The notes: a model not told the origin generated them from the sequence alone. 15,296 bases of DNA from Sphingomonas sp. (GCA_030146605.1 JASLBO010000550.1:1-15296); one strand, 5' to 3'; positions 1-8,168 are shown, counted from the stretch's first letter. Numbers and translations are program-made.

Positions 1-846
1 GAGGCCGACGAGGCGCTGCGTGGCGCGCACGGTGGGGCGCGGATTCGTCACCGTGTCGAGCCCGGCAATCGCGCGCTGCACCACCGCGAGGACATTCGCC
101 CCCACTTCGGGCGTGCTTTGGGTCGCGCCGTGTACCCGCACTTCGGCGACTGTCTCGCCGGCGAGCAGATCGTAGCGTTCGCTGGTGACATAGCGGATCT
201 TGTCCGCGCCATCGGTGATCGGCGTGCCGGCGGGAATCGAGATGCTGCCGAGCGCGCCCGGCCGCCGCGTGAAGGTGACGCTGCCCACGGCATGGCCGGC
301 GCGAAAGCGCTTGTAATCGAGCAATGCGACGACCTGATCGAGCGCGGCGCCGGTCGCGGTCTCGAGAAAGGCGCTGTCATAAGCGAGGTTCAGCTGCGCG
401 TAGAGACCCGCGAGTTCGCGGCTCATCGCCTCGACGATGGTCCGCGTGACGCTGCCGACGTTGAGATCGGTGAGCGGCGTCTTGTCCGTCGTGCGCGGAT
501 AATAATTGATGCTGAGCTGGGTGCCGGGCGCTGGCTTGCGACGGGAGAGCGGGCGGAAGCGGATCCCGACATAATCGTCGGGCGCGCTCGGGCTCGCGAT
601 CAGCTCATAGTCGTTGAGCGAGAACAGCGTGTCGACCGGCGGGTCGCCTTCCTTGGCCGCGCGGACAAAGCCGCGAACCACCGACACGCGGCGGATCGGC
701 CGGCGCTTGAGCATGATGTCGGGGACGATCAGCGGCCGGGCGTCGGGATCGTACGCCACTGCATGCGTCTCGCCGGTCACGCCCTGGGTCAGCGCGGTCA
801 GCACATCCTGGACGATGTCGGGATAGGGGCGATTGACGAAGCTCAC
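1..846 (-). CDS. Baseplate J family protein of the contractile injection system (3' part missing)
   Basis: This is the first 282 codons of a baseplate wedge protein; the gene runs off the left end of the window. Baseplate J/gp47-type proteins form the wedges that ring the central hub and link it to the sheath and fibres. The visible part starts VSFVNRPYPDIV. From about residue 125 it has the pattern usual for this family: a helical stretch (VTRTIVEAMSRELAGLY) followed by AFLETATGAALDQVVALL and then VTFTRRPGALGSISIPAGTPI, the region that normally begins the beta-rich J domain. The start is GTG at 844-846, which overlaps the TGA stop of the upstream gp25-like gene (843-845), so translation is probably coupled. 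Its place directly after PAAR and gp25 genes is the usual order in phage tails and eCIS loci. The family call is firm for the visible part; the exact eCIS homologue (Afp11 or Afp12 type) cannot be told from a fragment. Confidence 0.87.
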   Translation of the reverse strand, partial: MSFVNRPYPDIVQDVLTALTQGVTGETHAVAYDPDARPLIVPDIMLKRRPIRRVSVVRGFVRAAKEGDPPVDTLFSLNDYELIASPSAPDDYVGIRFRPLSRRKPAPGTQLSINYYPRTTDKTPLTDLNVGSVTRTIVEAMSRELAGLYAQLNLAYDSAFLETATGAALDQVVALLDYKRFRAGHAVGSVTFTRRPGALGSISIPAGTPITDGADKIRYVTSERYDLLAGETVAEVRVHGATQSTPEVGANVLAVVQRAIAGLDTVTNPRPTVRATQRLVGL

Positions 847-1325
847 AAAGCGAGCTCCAGCGCCAGAGTGAGCGGATCGCCATCGGCGAGCGGCTCGACG
901 GTGAGCCCGATGTTGAGGATTTCCGAAAGGCCCGGCGCACACTCGACCGAGAGCGCGGTGAGCGTCTTGACCCGCGGCTCCTGCCGGACCGCCTCGATCA
1001 CGTAGAGCCGCGCGAGGTGGCGGGTGGTGTCGTTGCTGGTTCGCCCGATCAGCGTCACCAGCCGGCAGCCATATTCCGGGTGGCCGAGCGGTTCGAGCGC
1101 GCCGAGCTGGGTGAGCAGTCGCAGCGTCAATGCCTGGGCGAGATTGGCGCGTTCGGAAACGGTGCCGAGATCGGTCGCACCCGATCCTTTCCGGCTCCGG
1201 CCCGCAACGACCTGCAGGTCGAGGCTGCCCCAGCTGTCCGCCGCCGCGAGCGGCACCGGCGAAGGCACGCCCGAATAGCGCGTCATCGCGATGTCGACCG
1301 ACTGAATGGCGAAGCTGCGGGCCAT
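843..1325 (-). CDS. gp25/GPW-like baseplate wedge protein
   Basis: A 160-aa protein of the GPW/gp25 family, a small conserved baseplate wedge component of contractile tails, R-type bacteriocins, T6SS (TssE) and eCIS (Afp9). It joins the sheath-facing wedge to the hub and is needed for sheath polymerisation. Seen in the sequence: an N-terminal strand-rich part, then LAQALTLRLLTQLGALE, then GHPEYGCRLVTLIGR, which matches the usual family pattern of a helix followed by a Pro-Glu-Tyr-Gly turn. After it comes a second helix (LARLYVIEAVRQEPRV), and the C-terminal half is an alternation of strands. The length is at the upper end for the family. The ATG at 1323-1325 lies 4 bp after the PAAR gene stop, and the TGA stop overlaps the GTG of the baseplate J gene. 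Confidence 0.9.
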   Translation of the reverse strand: MARSFAIQSVDIAMTRYSGVPSPVPLAAADSWGSLDLQVVAGRSRKGSGATDLGTVSERANLAQALTLRLLTQLGALEPLGHPEYGCRLVTLIGRTSNDTTRHLARLYVIEAVRQEPRVKTLTALSVECAPGLSEILNIGLTVEPLADGDPLTLALELAL

Positions 1326-1329
1326 CGCG

Positions 1330-1731
1330 TCAACCGCCCACCATCACTGTGCCGGCCGCGATCACCTGGCCGACCGGCGCATCGGCGGGATCGTTGCAGG
1401 TCATCGCCACGTCGCCGTTGCGCGCCGCCTGCTTGCCGCCGATCTTGACCGTCATGCTGCCGAGCTGGACCGTCGCCTTGTTCGCCGGCGGCTTCTGGAA
1501 GGTGGTGCCGGGCGGCGTCGGCAAATGCGGGGGCAGATTGTCCGCGGTCGATCCCACTACTGCCGCGGCGGCGCCGCCGATCTTGACCGTCGCGATGAGC
1601 CCGCCGTTGAGCGCGCCGGCGAACGGATGCGGCAACGGCGTCGGCACCAGCGACGGGCCCGCCGGGACCATCACGATGTGGGTGTCGGTGCCGGTCACCT
1701 GATCGTTGGCCTTTGCTGCTGGTTGCCCCAC
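1330..1731 (-). CDS. PAAR-domain spike tip protein
   Basis: A 133-aa PAAR-type protein, expected to cap the beta-helical spike and form the sharp membrane-piercing tip, usually around a bound metal ion. In eCIS it is the Afp10 position. Seen: an N-terminal TGTDTHIVMVP segment; a Pro-His-Pro-Phe motif; a paired repeat of short strands (ATVKIGG near residues 48-54 and MTVKIGGKQAARNGD near 93-107); a proline-rich connection; and a GTVMVGG C-terminus. Repeated xVKIGG units and the late CNDP segment are typical of the PAAR fold. No C-terminal toxin extension is present. The start is GTG at 1729-1731, 12 bp after the spike gene stop, with GGGAACGGA just upstream; no ATG gives a full-length protein. 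Confidence 0.9.
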   Translation of the reverse strand: MGQPAAKANDQVTGTDTHIVMVPAGPSLVPTPLPHPFAGALNGGLIATVKIGGAAAAVVGSTADNLPPHLPTPPGTTFQKPPANKATVQLGSMTVKIGGKQAARNGDVAMTCNDPADAPVGQVIAAGTVMVGG

Positions 1732-1743
1732 GCGTCCGTTCCC

Positions 1744-2415
1744 CTAATTGAGATCGATGGTCTGGCCGGCGACCTTGACCGAAGTGTCGCCGGAGATTTC
1801 GACGGTCTGTCCCTTGAGCGTCAGCTTGCCCGAGGTTTCGATCGCGACGTCGCCGCCTTGCGCGAACGACATCTTGGCCTTGCCGACGGTGATCGTGAGC
1901 GCGCCGTCCGAGGCGCTGGTCTGCTTGAGCTCGATCTTCACGTCGCCGGTCTCGAAGGTCATTCCTTCATCGGCAACGGCCAGCGCCACCTTGACCTCGC
2001 CGTCGAGAGTCAGCGCCAGCGATCTCTTGCCGTCGCCGGGGGTCTCGACCCGGAGCTCGATGCACTTTTCCTTCTCCGCGTCGGGCGGCAAATGGACGAC
2101 CAGCTCGCCGGGACCGTGCTCGGGCGATTTGAGCAGCTGGGTATAGAGGCGGCCGGCGATCACCGGCGCATGGAGATCGCCGCCGAGGAACAGCACCACG
2201 ACGAGGTCCCCCTCCGCCGGCAGCGCGGCGAAACCCATGAAGCCGACCGCGATCGGCACTTTCGGCAGAACGATGCCGCTCTCGCGCAGTTCGATCGTGC
2301 AGCTGTGATCGTCGGGCCCGCCCTGGACGGACTTTACCACCGCAAGCGACGCGGCATTGCGCTGCATCACTTCGTGGCGCGCGATCCTGCGGAGCGACTG
2401 GACGACCTCCTGCAT
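1744..2415 (-). CDS. gpV/gp5-like spike protein, OB-fold plus beta-helix
   Basis: A 223-aa baseplate spike protein equivalent to phage P2 gpV, the C-terminal part of T4 gp5, or the C-terminal half of VgrG/Afp8. The first ~100 residues fit the gp5/VgrG OB-fold, with segments CTIELRESGIVLPKVPI, FAALPAEGDLVVVLFLGGD and APVIAGRLY. From about residue 130 the chain becomes a run of short alternating strands (for example DVAIETSGKLTLKG, VEISGDTSVKVAG, ending TIDLN), as expected for a trimeric triple-stranded beta-helix needle. The start chosen is ATG at 2413-2415, 2 bp after the hub gene's TAG stop (2418-2420). The reading frame stays open far upstream through the hub gene, but that extension is an antisense-like arginine-rich shadow. 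The PAAR gene that should cap the needle follows 12 bp later. Confidence 0.88.
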   Translation of the reverse strand: MQEVVQSLRRIARHEVMQRNAASLAVVKSVQGGPDDHSCTIELRESGIVLPKVPIAVGFMGFAALPAEGDLVVVLFLGGDLHAPVIAGRLYTQLLKSPEHGPGELVVHLPPDAEKEKCIELRVETPGDGKRSLALTLDGEVKVALAVADEGMTFETGDVKIELKQTSASDGALTITVGKAKMSFAQGGDVAIETSGKLTLKGQTVEISGDTSVKVAGQTIDLN

Positions 2416-2417
2416 CG

Positions 2418-3449
2418 CTAGAATGCTCCCGCCAGCGCGCCGCCGAGCGAGCCGAGCAAAGCGAGCGGATCGAAGCTGTCGCCGCCCTGCATCACCCGCG
2501 CGCTGGTCGTCGCGCCCCCGGGGCCGATGCGGTGGCGCACCGTCTCGAGCCAATACGGCCCCCCGGCGAGACCGTTCGGCAGATCCTGCACGTCGATCAC
2601 TATTCCAGGGCGAAGCCTGGGAACCAGAAAGGCGTCGAGCCGGCCGCTGCGCTGCGCCGCCGAGAGCCGCCGCTGCCGCGCCGCGCCGGCGCTCGAGGTG
2701 CCCGCAGCGGTGCGAAGCGCCGGTTCCCACGACCAGCTGGCGCCCAGGCCGGGGCCATCGGGGCGGCTGCCCGCAAAGAAATCCGCGATGGGCCGAAGCG
2801 AGTCGGGCGAACTCGCGTCGCTCGCGCCGCTCTCGCCCGCAACCGTCACGGCGTCGGGCTTTGGCGACTGCTCGATGCGAAAGCCGGTCAGCTCGCGGCC
2901 ATAACGGAGCGCCACTTCGGCCTGGGTAGCATCGACGATCGTCGCGGCGAGCGCCCCTTCGGGATCGGTTGCCAGCATCGCGCCCGACCAAGCAGCGACA
3001 CGCCAGGCATGCTCGGCGGCGGTGCGCGAGGGATCGGCGGCATAATAACGCAGCATCACGCCATCGGCGATGTCGCCGGTTTCAACGCCGGCGGCACCGG
3101 CGAGGTTGCGGATCACCGTGCCGGCGCTGACATTCTCGAACGTCTCGGCCGGGCGATAGCGCGCAAGCTGGCCGAGCGCGCCGACGCCCGAGACGACGAT
3201 CTCGTCAAGGCCGCGGCGTATCGAGCCGATCGTGCCCGCAAATACCGGCTCCTCTCCCTCGCCGCCGTCGAGCACCAGGCTGACGGGATCGTCGGGCTCG
3301 GCCTCGATCGGCACTTCGGCGGGGAAGGTGATCGACAGGCGATCGAATTGCGGAGCCGGGCACAGACGCAGATCGATCGCGATTGCCTGCTGCGTCCATA
3401 GCTGGCCCGCGATGGTGAGGGCATAAGCGGGGAGGAGCAGCGAAGTCAT
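2418..3449 (-). CDS. Phage late control gpD-like hub protein
   Basis: A 343-aa hub protein of the phage late control gene D / T4 gp27 type, which forms the trimeric ring between the inner tube and the spike. Seen: an N-terminal beta domain ending in PVFAGTIGSIRRGLDEI; a region with RYRPAETFENVSAGTVIRNL, the family's usual domain carrying helix-turn segments (VIRNLAGAAGVETG); and a C-terminal strand domain with RPGIVIDVQDLP and YWLETVRHRI near residues 285-320. A Ser/Gly/Pro-rich stretch around residues 205-255 looks like a flexible insertion. It is separate from the spike gene, unlike Afp8 and VgrG, in which hub and spike are one polypeptide. The ATG at 3447-3449 lies 4 bp after the upstream stop. 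Confidence 0.86.
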   Translation of the reverse strand: MTSLLLPAYALTIAGQLWTQQAIAIDLRLCPAPQFDRLSITFPAEVPIEAEPDDPVSLVLDGGEGEEPVFAGTIGSIRRGLDEIVVSGVGALGQLARYRPAETFENVSAGTVIRNLAGAAGVETGDIADGVMLRYYAADPSRTAAEHAWRVAAWSGAMLATDPEGALAATIVDATQAEVALRYGRELTGFRIEQSPKPDAVTVAGESGASDASSPDSLRPIADFFAGSRPDGPGLGASWSWEPALRTAAGTSSAGAARQRRLSAAQRSGRLDAFLVPRLRPGIVIDVQDLPNGLAGGPYWLETVRHRIGPGGATTSARVMQGGDSFDPLALLGSLGGALAGAF

Positions 3450-3453
3450 GCCC

Positions 3454-4116
3454 TCACCCCACCAGCTTGGCGGCGGCGGCGGCGATGCCGCTGACCAGGG
3501 GCGCCATTTCGTCGACTTCGCCGAGCGCGTCGGTCACCGGGCTGACGACATCGCCGAGCTTGCCGAGGCTGGCCATATCGGCAAGCGCCTGAAGCTGCGA
3601 AATCGCACCGAGCGCGGCATCGGCGAGCGCCATCACATCGCCCGCGGCGTCGGCGATCTCCGACAGCATGTCGCCGAGCGCGCCGGGATCGAAGCCGAGA
3701 TCACCCAATCCGAAATCGTCGAGCCCGCCAAAGCCGCTGACTTCGGCGGGCGGCGGCAATTTGGGGCTCTCGGCCAGCAGGATGGCATAGGCCGTCTGGC
3801 CGCTCGCACCGACCACCTGCTCGGCAGCGAAGGACTCGATCACCATCTGGTCGATCTCGAGCGCGGAAGCGATATCGGCGGTGAAGCTGACCTCGACCCC
3901 GGCAGCGGCCTTTTTCTGAAGCGCGGCCAGATCGTCCGCGCCGGTCGCGGCGAGCAGCAGCCCCGCGACGATCACGCGATGCGAACGCCGGCCGATATGT
4001 TGGTGGAGGGTGCCTTCGAGCCCGGCGATGCGGCGGCGGCGATAGTCCTGCTCGGTTTCCTGCCGGATCAGCTGGACCGCGTTCAGTTCGATATCGTCGA
4101 GCATGGGGACGCCCAT
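3454..4116 (-). CDS. Probable LysM-position tube/baseplate adaptor protein
   Basis: A 220-aa protein located between the tube-side genes and the hub gene, where eCIS loci usually encode the Afp7/gp53-type LysM protein that fixes the baseplate to the tube. The first ~110 residues include HQHIGRRSHRVIVAGLLL, AALQKKAAAG and SFTADIASALEIDQMVIESF. That pattern recalls the N-terminal domain of phage DNA-circularisation/gpU-type tail proteins, with strands flanking a conserved Gly-Arg-Arg. The remaining half is Ala/Gly/Leu-rich and acidic, and no clear LysM motif can be seen. The chosen start is ATG at 4114-4116, which overlaps the upstream TGA (TGATG) and has GGGAG about 8 bases before it; a TTG one codon upstream is less likely. 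The position supports a structural role, but the exact family is uncertain. Confidence 0.7.
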   Translation of the reverse strand: MGVPMLDDIELNAVQLIRQETEQDYRRRRIAGLEGTLHQHIGRRSHRVIVAGLLLAATGADDLAALQKKAAAGVEVSFTADIASALEIDQMVIESFAAEQVVGASGQTAYAILLAESPKLPPPAEVSGFGGLDDFGLGDLGFDPGALGDMLSEIADAAGDVMALADAALGAISQLQALADMASLGKLGDVVSPVTDALGEVDEMAPLVSGIAAAAAKLVG

Positions 4117-5657
4117 CAATCGGCTCCCGCCAGCCCGAGTTCGGCGACGGCATCGGCGAGGCGGTCGCCGAAGGAATCGACCATCGCGTCGGGATCGGGA
4201 CCATCATCGCGGCGCGGCGCCGCGGAGCGCGCGACGATCTCGACCAGCGCATCGAGGCGGGGATTGGTCGGGTGCCCGGCTGCGGGCGGGCGCGTCTCGT
4301 TCGGACGTGGGCCGGCATGCATGGCCCCGGCCAACCGCGGCGGGCGGGAAGGCGCCCCGTCGCGCGGAATTGCGTTGGAAAAGCGGGCGGGCGCGACTGC
4401 AGAGATCATCGCCGAGATTGTCGACGCTCCGGCATGGCCTGGTGCGCGACGAGAATCGGCCGGCACGTCCGGGATGCGGGGCATGGCGGCGGCCACTGGA
4501 ATGGATTCGGGCGCGGGCAGGGCGTCGCCGGGGTTCGACCGCGATGCTTGCTGACGAACCGGTGCGCCACCTGACGCGCGCGCCGCAGGCGAGGCACCAG
4601 CGAATTCCGGGGCGGTTCCCGAGAGGGATCCGGGCTTCGGCACCCGTGCGTACCGATCAGCCGGACGCGGCGCGTCCTGGTCGCCCTGACCGGGCTCGGC
4701 GTGCTCTTCGGAGGTGGCTCCTCTGCTGGCAGAGGGGTCTCCCGGACCCTCCCCACCACCGACCCGGAACCGAAAACGCGGCGCCGCTCGCGCGCTCCGC
4801 ACGCAGTCTTCTGGCAGAACAGGTCCTTCGTCGGCGGCCGATGGCGATGCGTCGGCTTGCCGTACGGGCGCGCCTTCCGAAGCCGGTGACGCCGCCGGCG
4901 ATGGCGGCACTCCCGTCGTCACGAAAGGGGGCACGGACCGGGGCGCCGGGTCCTGCGCCCACGGTGCGCCAGATTCTGCCGGAGCAGCCGTTTCCGTGCG
5001 GTCGGATGCCGGCGGCGCATCGGCAACGGTACGCGTGCGCACCGCGAGTGGCGATACCGGCTCCGCGCTTTCCGTGTGCATGTCGGACGGCTGTATCGAC
5101 ATCTCCACCTCGGTTGCGGCCGGCACCGCGAGCAAGGCCGCCGCTTCGGGCGGATCGGGCTCGATCTGGATGCGCGTCACGCCGCTCGGCGCGTAAGCGA
5201 CGTCGGCACCGGCTGGAATCTCCTCGCGATCCCCGTGGGTGTCGCGCGCGTGCCAGAGCGTCTCGACCTCGGGTACCGCAAGTTCGCCCAGTGCGGCGGG
5301 ACCGATCCCGAGCGCGGCGCAGAGGTCCAGCGTCACTTCGCCGAGCAACCGGATATCGAGCGGAAGCGGAGTCGCGCCGTGCAACCAGAAGACCAGCGCG
5401 CTCAGTGCTTCGCGGCGCTCGGGGTCGTCCGGCGCCGCGCCGCTGCTGATCGCGACGAACTGCGCCTCGAGAAATTCCGGCGCGGCATCGGCGAAGCGCG
5501 CCAGCAGGCATTTCTCGCGCCACCGCAACAGCCGGATTGGGTGCGGCGCGCCCGCGGGATCGAGCACCGCGGTCCCGGCGCCACAGTCGGCGGCGAAGGC
5601 GATCGCCATGGCGCCATGCCGCACCAGCATGGCGCGCGTATCGACCCGCGCCGTCAC
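4116..5657 (-). CDS. Uncharacterised 513-aa injection-system operon protein with long disordered middle
   Basis: I do not recognise a named family. The N-terminal ~140 residues look folded and carry PIRLLRWREKCLLARFADA followed by PEFLEAQFVAI, a short helical signature of the kind seen in small tail-assembly or baseplate proteins encoded between tube and hub genes. Residues from about 160 to 430 are strongly enriched in Ala, Pro, Ser, Gly, Arg and acidic residues, with no hydrophobic core, so they are probably disordered. The last ~70 residues return to an amphipathic pattern (RLDALVEIVARSA, then DSFGDRLADAVAELGL). The start is GTG at 5655-5657 with an AGGA site overlapping the end of the tube gene; the stop overlaps the next ATG. 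Plausible roles are a tube/baseplate assembly factor or a scaffold with a tethering linker; neither is shown by the sequence. Confidence 0.8.
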   Translation of the reverse strand: MTARVDTRAMLVRHGAMAIAFAADCGAGTAVLDPAGAPHPIRLLRWREKCLLARFADAAPEFLEAQFVAISSGAAPDDPERREALSALVFWLHGATPLPLDIRLLGEVTLDLCAALGIGPAALGELAVPEVETLWHARDTHGDREEIPAGADVAYAPSGVTRIQIEPDPPEAAALLAVPAATEVEMSIQPSDMHTESAEPVSPLAVRTRTVADAPPASDRTETAAPAESGAPWAQDPAPRSVPPFVTTGVPPSPAASPASEGAPVRQADASPSAADEGPVLPEDCVRSARAAPRFRFRVGGGEGPGDPSASRGATSEEHAEPGQGDQDAPRPADRYARVPKPGSLSGTAPEFAGASPAARASGGAPVRQQASRSNPGDALPAPESIPVAAAMPRIPDVPADSRRAPGHAGASTISAMISAVAPARFSNAIPRDGAPSRPPRLAGAMHAGPRPNETRPPAAGHPTNPRLDALVEIVARSAAPRRDDGPDPDAMVDSFGDRLADAVAELGLAGAD

Positions 5658-5660
5658 CGA

Positions 5661-6041
5661 CTATTCCTCGCGCACGCGTGTGGCGCTGAACCCGTAGGTG
5701 GTCTGCCCGTGCGCGCCGACGTTCATGTCGAACGCCTTGGTTTCGGCAAAGCAATCGTCGAAGGTCACGCTGCGCGCGTCCTGACCATGTTTCAGGGTCG
5801 CGCTGATCGAGAATTTCTCGCCGCTCTGCAGCAGCGCGTCGAGCGTCGCATTGACCGAGGCCACGCTCAGCGAACCCGTGACGAGTTGCACCCCGTAATA
5901 AGCGGTGATGCGCTCGGTGGTGCCGACTGCACCGACATTCTGGCGATACCGCTCCACTCCGTACTGGATCGCCTGGAGACCGGCGATGGTCTCCTCATTG
6001 ACTTTCACTTCGGAAGCGAATGCCGTGTAGACCTGTGCCAT
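5661..6041 (-). CDS. Inner tube protein of the contractile injection system
   Basis: A 126-aa protein predicted to polymerise into the inner tube ejected by sheath contraction (gp19/Hcp-like fold, Afp1/Afp5 position). Seen: an almost all-beta pattern with one central helix; AGLQAIQYGVERYRQNVGAVG near the N-terminus; GSLSVASVNATLDALLQSGE in the middle (the helix and loop typical of tube subunits); and a conserved-looking C-terminal strand ending TYGFSATRVREE. It is shorter than typical eCIS tube proteins (about 145-150 aa). It lies directly after the sheath gene, the usual sheath-tube order, and is the only tube-like gene in the window. The ATG at 6039-6041 is preceded by GGGAGCAGGGGA, a strong ribosome binding site, which fits high expression of a major structural protein. 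Confidence 0.76.
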   Translation of the reverse strand: MAQVYTAFASEVKVNEETIAGLQAIQYGVERYRQNVGAVGTTERITAYYGVQLVTGSLSVASVNATLDALLQSGEKFSISATLKHGQDARSVTFDDCFAETKAFDMNVGAHGQTTYGFSATRVREE

Positions 6042-6101
6042 TCCCCTGCTCCCGGGTCGATCTAGTTTGATGAAAAGGAAAGATTACGCGGTGCGGAACC
6101 G

Positions 6102-8117
6102 TCAGTTCTGCACCAGGATCGTCGCATAGATGTAGTCGATCGCGCGCACCGGCCGGATCGCGATGTCGATCCTGACGATGCCGTTGGCGAAGTCCGCCTG
6201 GGTCGAATAGACCTCGACGCTGAAGGGCGGGTCCTTGCCGTCGGTGCTCGGCACGAGCGCGCCGTCGCGCGTCATCTGCATGAACATCGCAATGATCTGC
6301 TGACGCAGCGCGTTACGATTGCCCTCGTTGTTGAGCAGGCCGATATACACGTCGGCGATCGCCTTGACGTCGCGCACAGCCTTGTTCGCAGTGCGCTGGA
6401 CATTGATCTGGCGGCCGCTGGTCAGGATGCCCTTCATCACGATCGTACCGAGCTTGCGCTTCTGGTTGACCACCAGCACGTTGCCCGAGACCAGTTGATT
6501 GAGCTCTGAATCCGAATAGGCCCCCGGGAGCACGCCGAGCGCGGGCACGTTCTTGAAGGTCGGCGACTGGAAATAGTCCTGCAGGCTGAGCAGTCCCGCC
6601 ACCGCGGCTTCGGATCCGGGCGGCGTCGTAAGGACGAAGGCGTCGCTGCGGACATCGTCGGCATGATCGAGGATGTTGTTGACGCGGGCGGTGCGGCTGG
6701 CGTTTTCCGCTGCGGTGACCGAGCCGAGCCCGATGCGGTTGCGGGCCGGATCGGCCATCTTGATGCAGTGCGCCGCTACCGCCTGATGCACTGCGCGAAC
6801 GCCGGCATCGGTCAATTGGTTGGCGACCGAGGCGATGACCAGATCGACTTCCTCGGCGCCTTCGAGCCGATCGAGCGCATCCTGATAGTCGTCCACCGAG
6901 GGCGATACGCCGCCGGTGAAAGCCTGGGGCCGCAGAATCTCGCCCGGTAGAGCGAGGCTGCCCGAACGGACAAACCGGTCGTGCGCCCGGAGCAGCGCCG
7001 AACCTCTGAGCACGGCGGGAAGATAGTTGGTATCGTCCGGATCCATGGTGAGATCGGCGAAGGTCTCGACGAGCGCATCGTCCTGGAAGACCTGAAGCGC
7101 GACCACCGGCGTGGTGCCGTCCACGCTCGACAGGCCTTGCGTGATCTCGACCGCGACCGTCCCGCTCGCGCCCGGCGCCTGCTCCAGATCGAGCAAGGGC
7201 GCAGTGCCGCCGCTGATCGACAGCGCGGGCCCCTTCGCCCGCCCGCCGGTGAGCGCGACACCTTGGGTGGCGGCGGGCAGCGTGTTGGTCAGCTTGGTGA
7301 ACTCAACGGTCGGATCGACGATCGCCGCGATCGCGGCGTTGTCGGCAAGATCCGGATAGGCCGCGGTGTCGGCGCCTTCGGTGACGACTTCGATGGTGAC
7401 CGTGCCCGGCAGGGTGCCGGCGAGGACGCGCACCGCGGTCAGATTTCCCGCGGGTCCCGCCTTCTTCGCCTTGAGGCCGATCACGTCGGTGTTTCCGACC
7501 TTGAGCGCACCCGTTGCCGCCTTGGCGACGTCGTTCACCAATGGCGTCTTCGGCGTCGCGCCGGGCAGGTCGAGTCCGAATGCCGGATCATAGGCGACCA
7601 CCAGTCGCGACTGGATGTTGATCTGGTCGAACAGGTAGCTCGGACTGCTTTCGTCCATCACCAGATTGTTCAGCGTCTCGACGACATCGCCGTTCAGCAA
7701 TATCTGAAGGTTGACATATTTGAGGCCGCCGCCGCCAAGTGTCTTGATCTGCGCAACCTTGGCCGAAAGCCCGAGCCCCCAGGCGCCCGGGGCGCGGGCC
7801 TGGAGTGTCGCCACCGCCTCGTTTTCGTCGTCCTTCAGCACCAGCGAGGCTTTCGCTCCCTTTCCGGGAGCCACGCGCGCCACGACGATTTCCATGACGC
7901 CGTTCACGAAGGCGGTGCGCGCCTCCGGCATCGAGAAACGGCTGGCCGGGCCGAACAGGCTGAGGAACTCACCGAACGAGCCGACGCGCGTCGGGTTGGT
8001 GGGGCCATGATCGGTGACGCCTACCAGACCCAATATCCCTGTCGCGCCAGGCAAGACAGGCGCGGGCTCGAATTCGGTCTTGACCTGCACACCAGGGACT
8101 ATCAGGGCGGATGCCAT
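6102..8117 (-). CDS. Contractile tail sheath protein
   Basis: A 671-aa sheath subunit; its contraction drives the inner tube through the target envelope. The N-terminus (PGVQVKTEFEPAPVL, then ILGLVGVTDHGPTN and RVGSFGEFLSLFG) is characteristic of phage and eCIS sheaths. The C-terminal third contains the conserved sheath core (VNQKRKLGTIVMKGIL, RTANKAVRDVKAIADVYIG, and the final strand RIDIAIRPVRAIDYIYATI). Residues ~104-380 form an insertion of beta-rich units that look like diverged repeats (see findings). It is the first gene of the operon, with ATG at 8115-8117 and AAAGG seven bases upstream. No second sheath gene is seen here, whereas Afp/PVC loci carry three. The single sheath and linear order suggest a simpler eCIS subtype, but the window ends before the rest of the locus. 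Confidence 0.94.
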   Translation of the reverse strand: MASALIVPGVQVKTEFEPAPVLPGATGILGLVGVTDHGPTNPTRVGSFGEFLSLFGPASRFSMPEARTAFVNGVMEIVVARVAPGKGAKASLVLKDDENEAVATLQARAPGAWGLGLSAKVAQIKTLGGGGLKYVNLQILLNGDVVETLNNLVMDESSPSYLFDQINIQSRLVVAYDPAFGLDLPGATPKTPLVNDVAKAATGALKVGNTDVIGLKAKKAGPAGNLTAVRVLAGTLPGTVTIEVVTEGADTAAYPDLADNAAIAAIVDPTVEFTKLTNTLPAATQGVALTGGRAKGPALSISGGTAPLLDLEQAPGASGTVAVEITQGLSSVDGTTPVVALQVFQDDALVETFADLTMDPDDTNYLPAVLRGSALLRAHDRFVRSGSLALPGEILRPQAFTGGVSPSVDDYQDALDRLEGAEEVDLVIASVANQLTDAGVRAVHQAVAAHCIKMADPARNRIGLGSVTAAENASRTARVNNILDHADDVRSDAFVLTTPPGSEAAVAGLLSLQDYFQSPTFKNVPALGVLPGAYSDSELNQLVSGNVLVVNQKRKLGTIVMKGILTSGRQINVQRTANKAVRDVKAIADVYIGLLNNEGNRNALRQQIIAMFMQMTRDGALVPSTDGKDPPFSVEVYSTQADFANGIVRIDIAIRPVRAIDYIYATILVQN

Positions 8118-8168
8118 CTGAAAACCTTTCGTTCAGGTTGTTCCACAATAAGATACGCCCCGAGTTTC

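Noticed and set aside
2416..2991. N-terminal extension of the spike gene frame to 2991
   Set aside because: It overlaps the hub gene completely, is Arg-rich and domain-free; the ATG at 2415 sits 2 bp after the hub stop, as in the rest of the operon.
4103..5449. 448-aa plus-strand open frame opposite the 513-aa protein gene
   Set aside because: It is extremely rich in Arg, Ala and Pro, with no domain, opposite a well-supported operon gene; it is a by-product of high GC content.
6042..6101. Possible attenuator between sheath and tube genes
   Set aside because: Only a 4-bp stem (CGGT/ACCG) with a mixed pyrimidine run was found, too weak to call.
8118..8160. GGAAC...GTT string resembling an EcfG (general stress sigma) promoter before the sheath gene
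   Set aside because: The spacing is 14 instead of 16-17, and transcription would start at or after the start codon.
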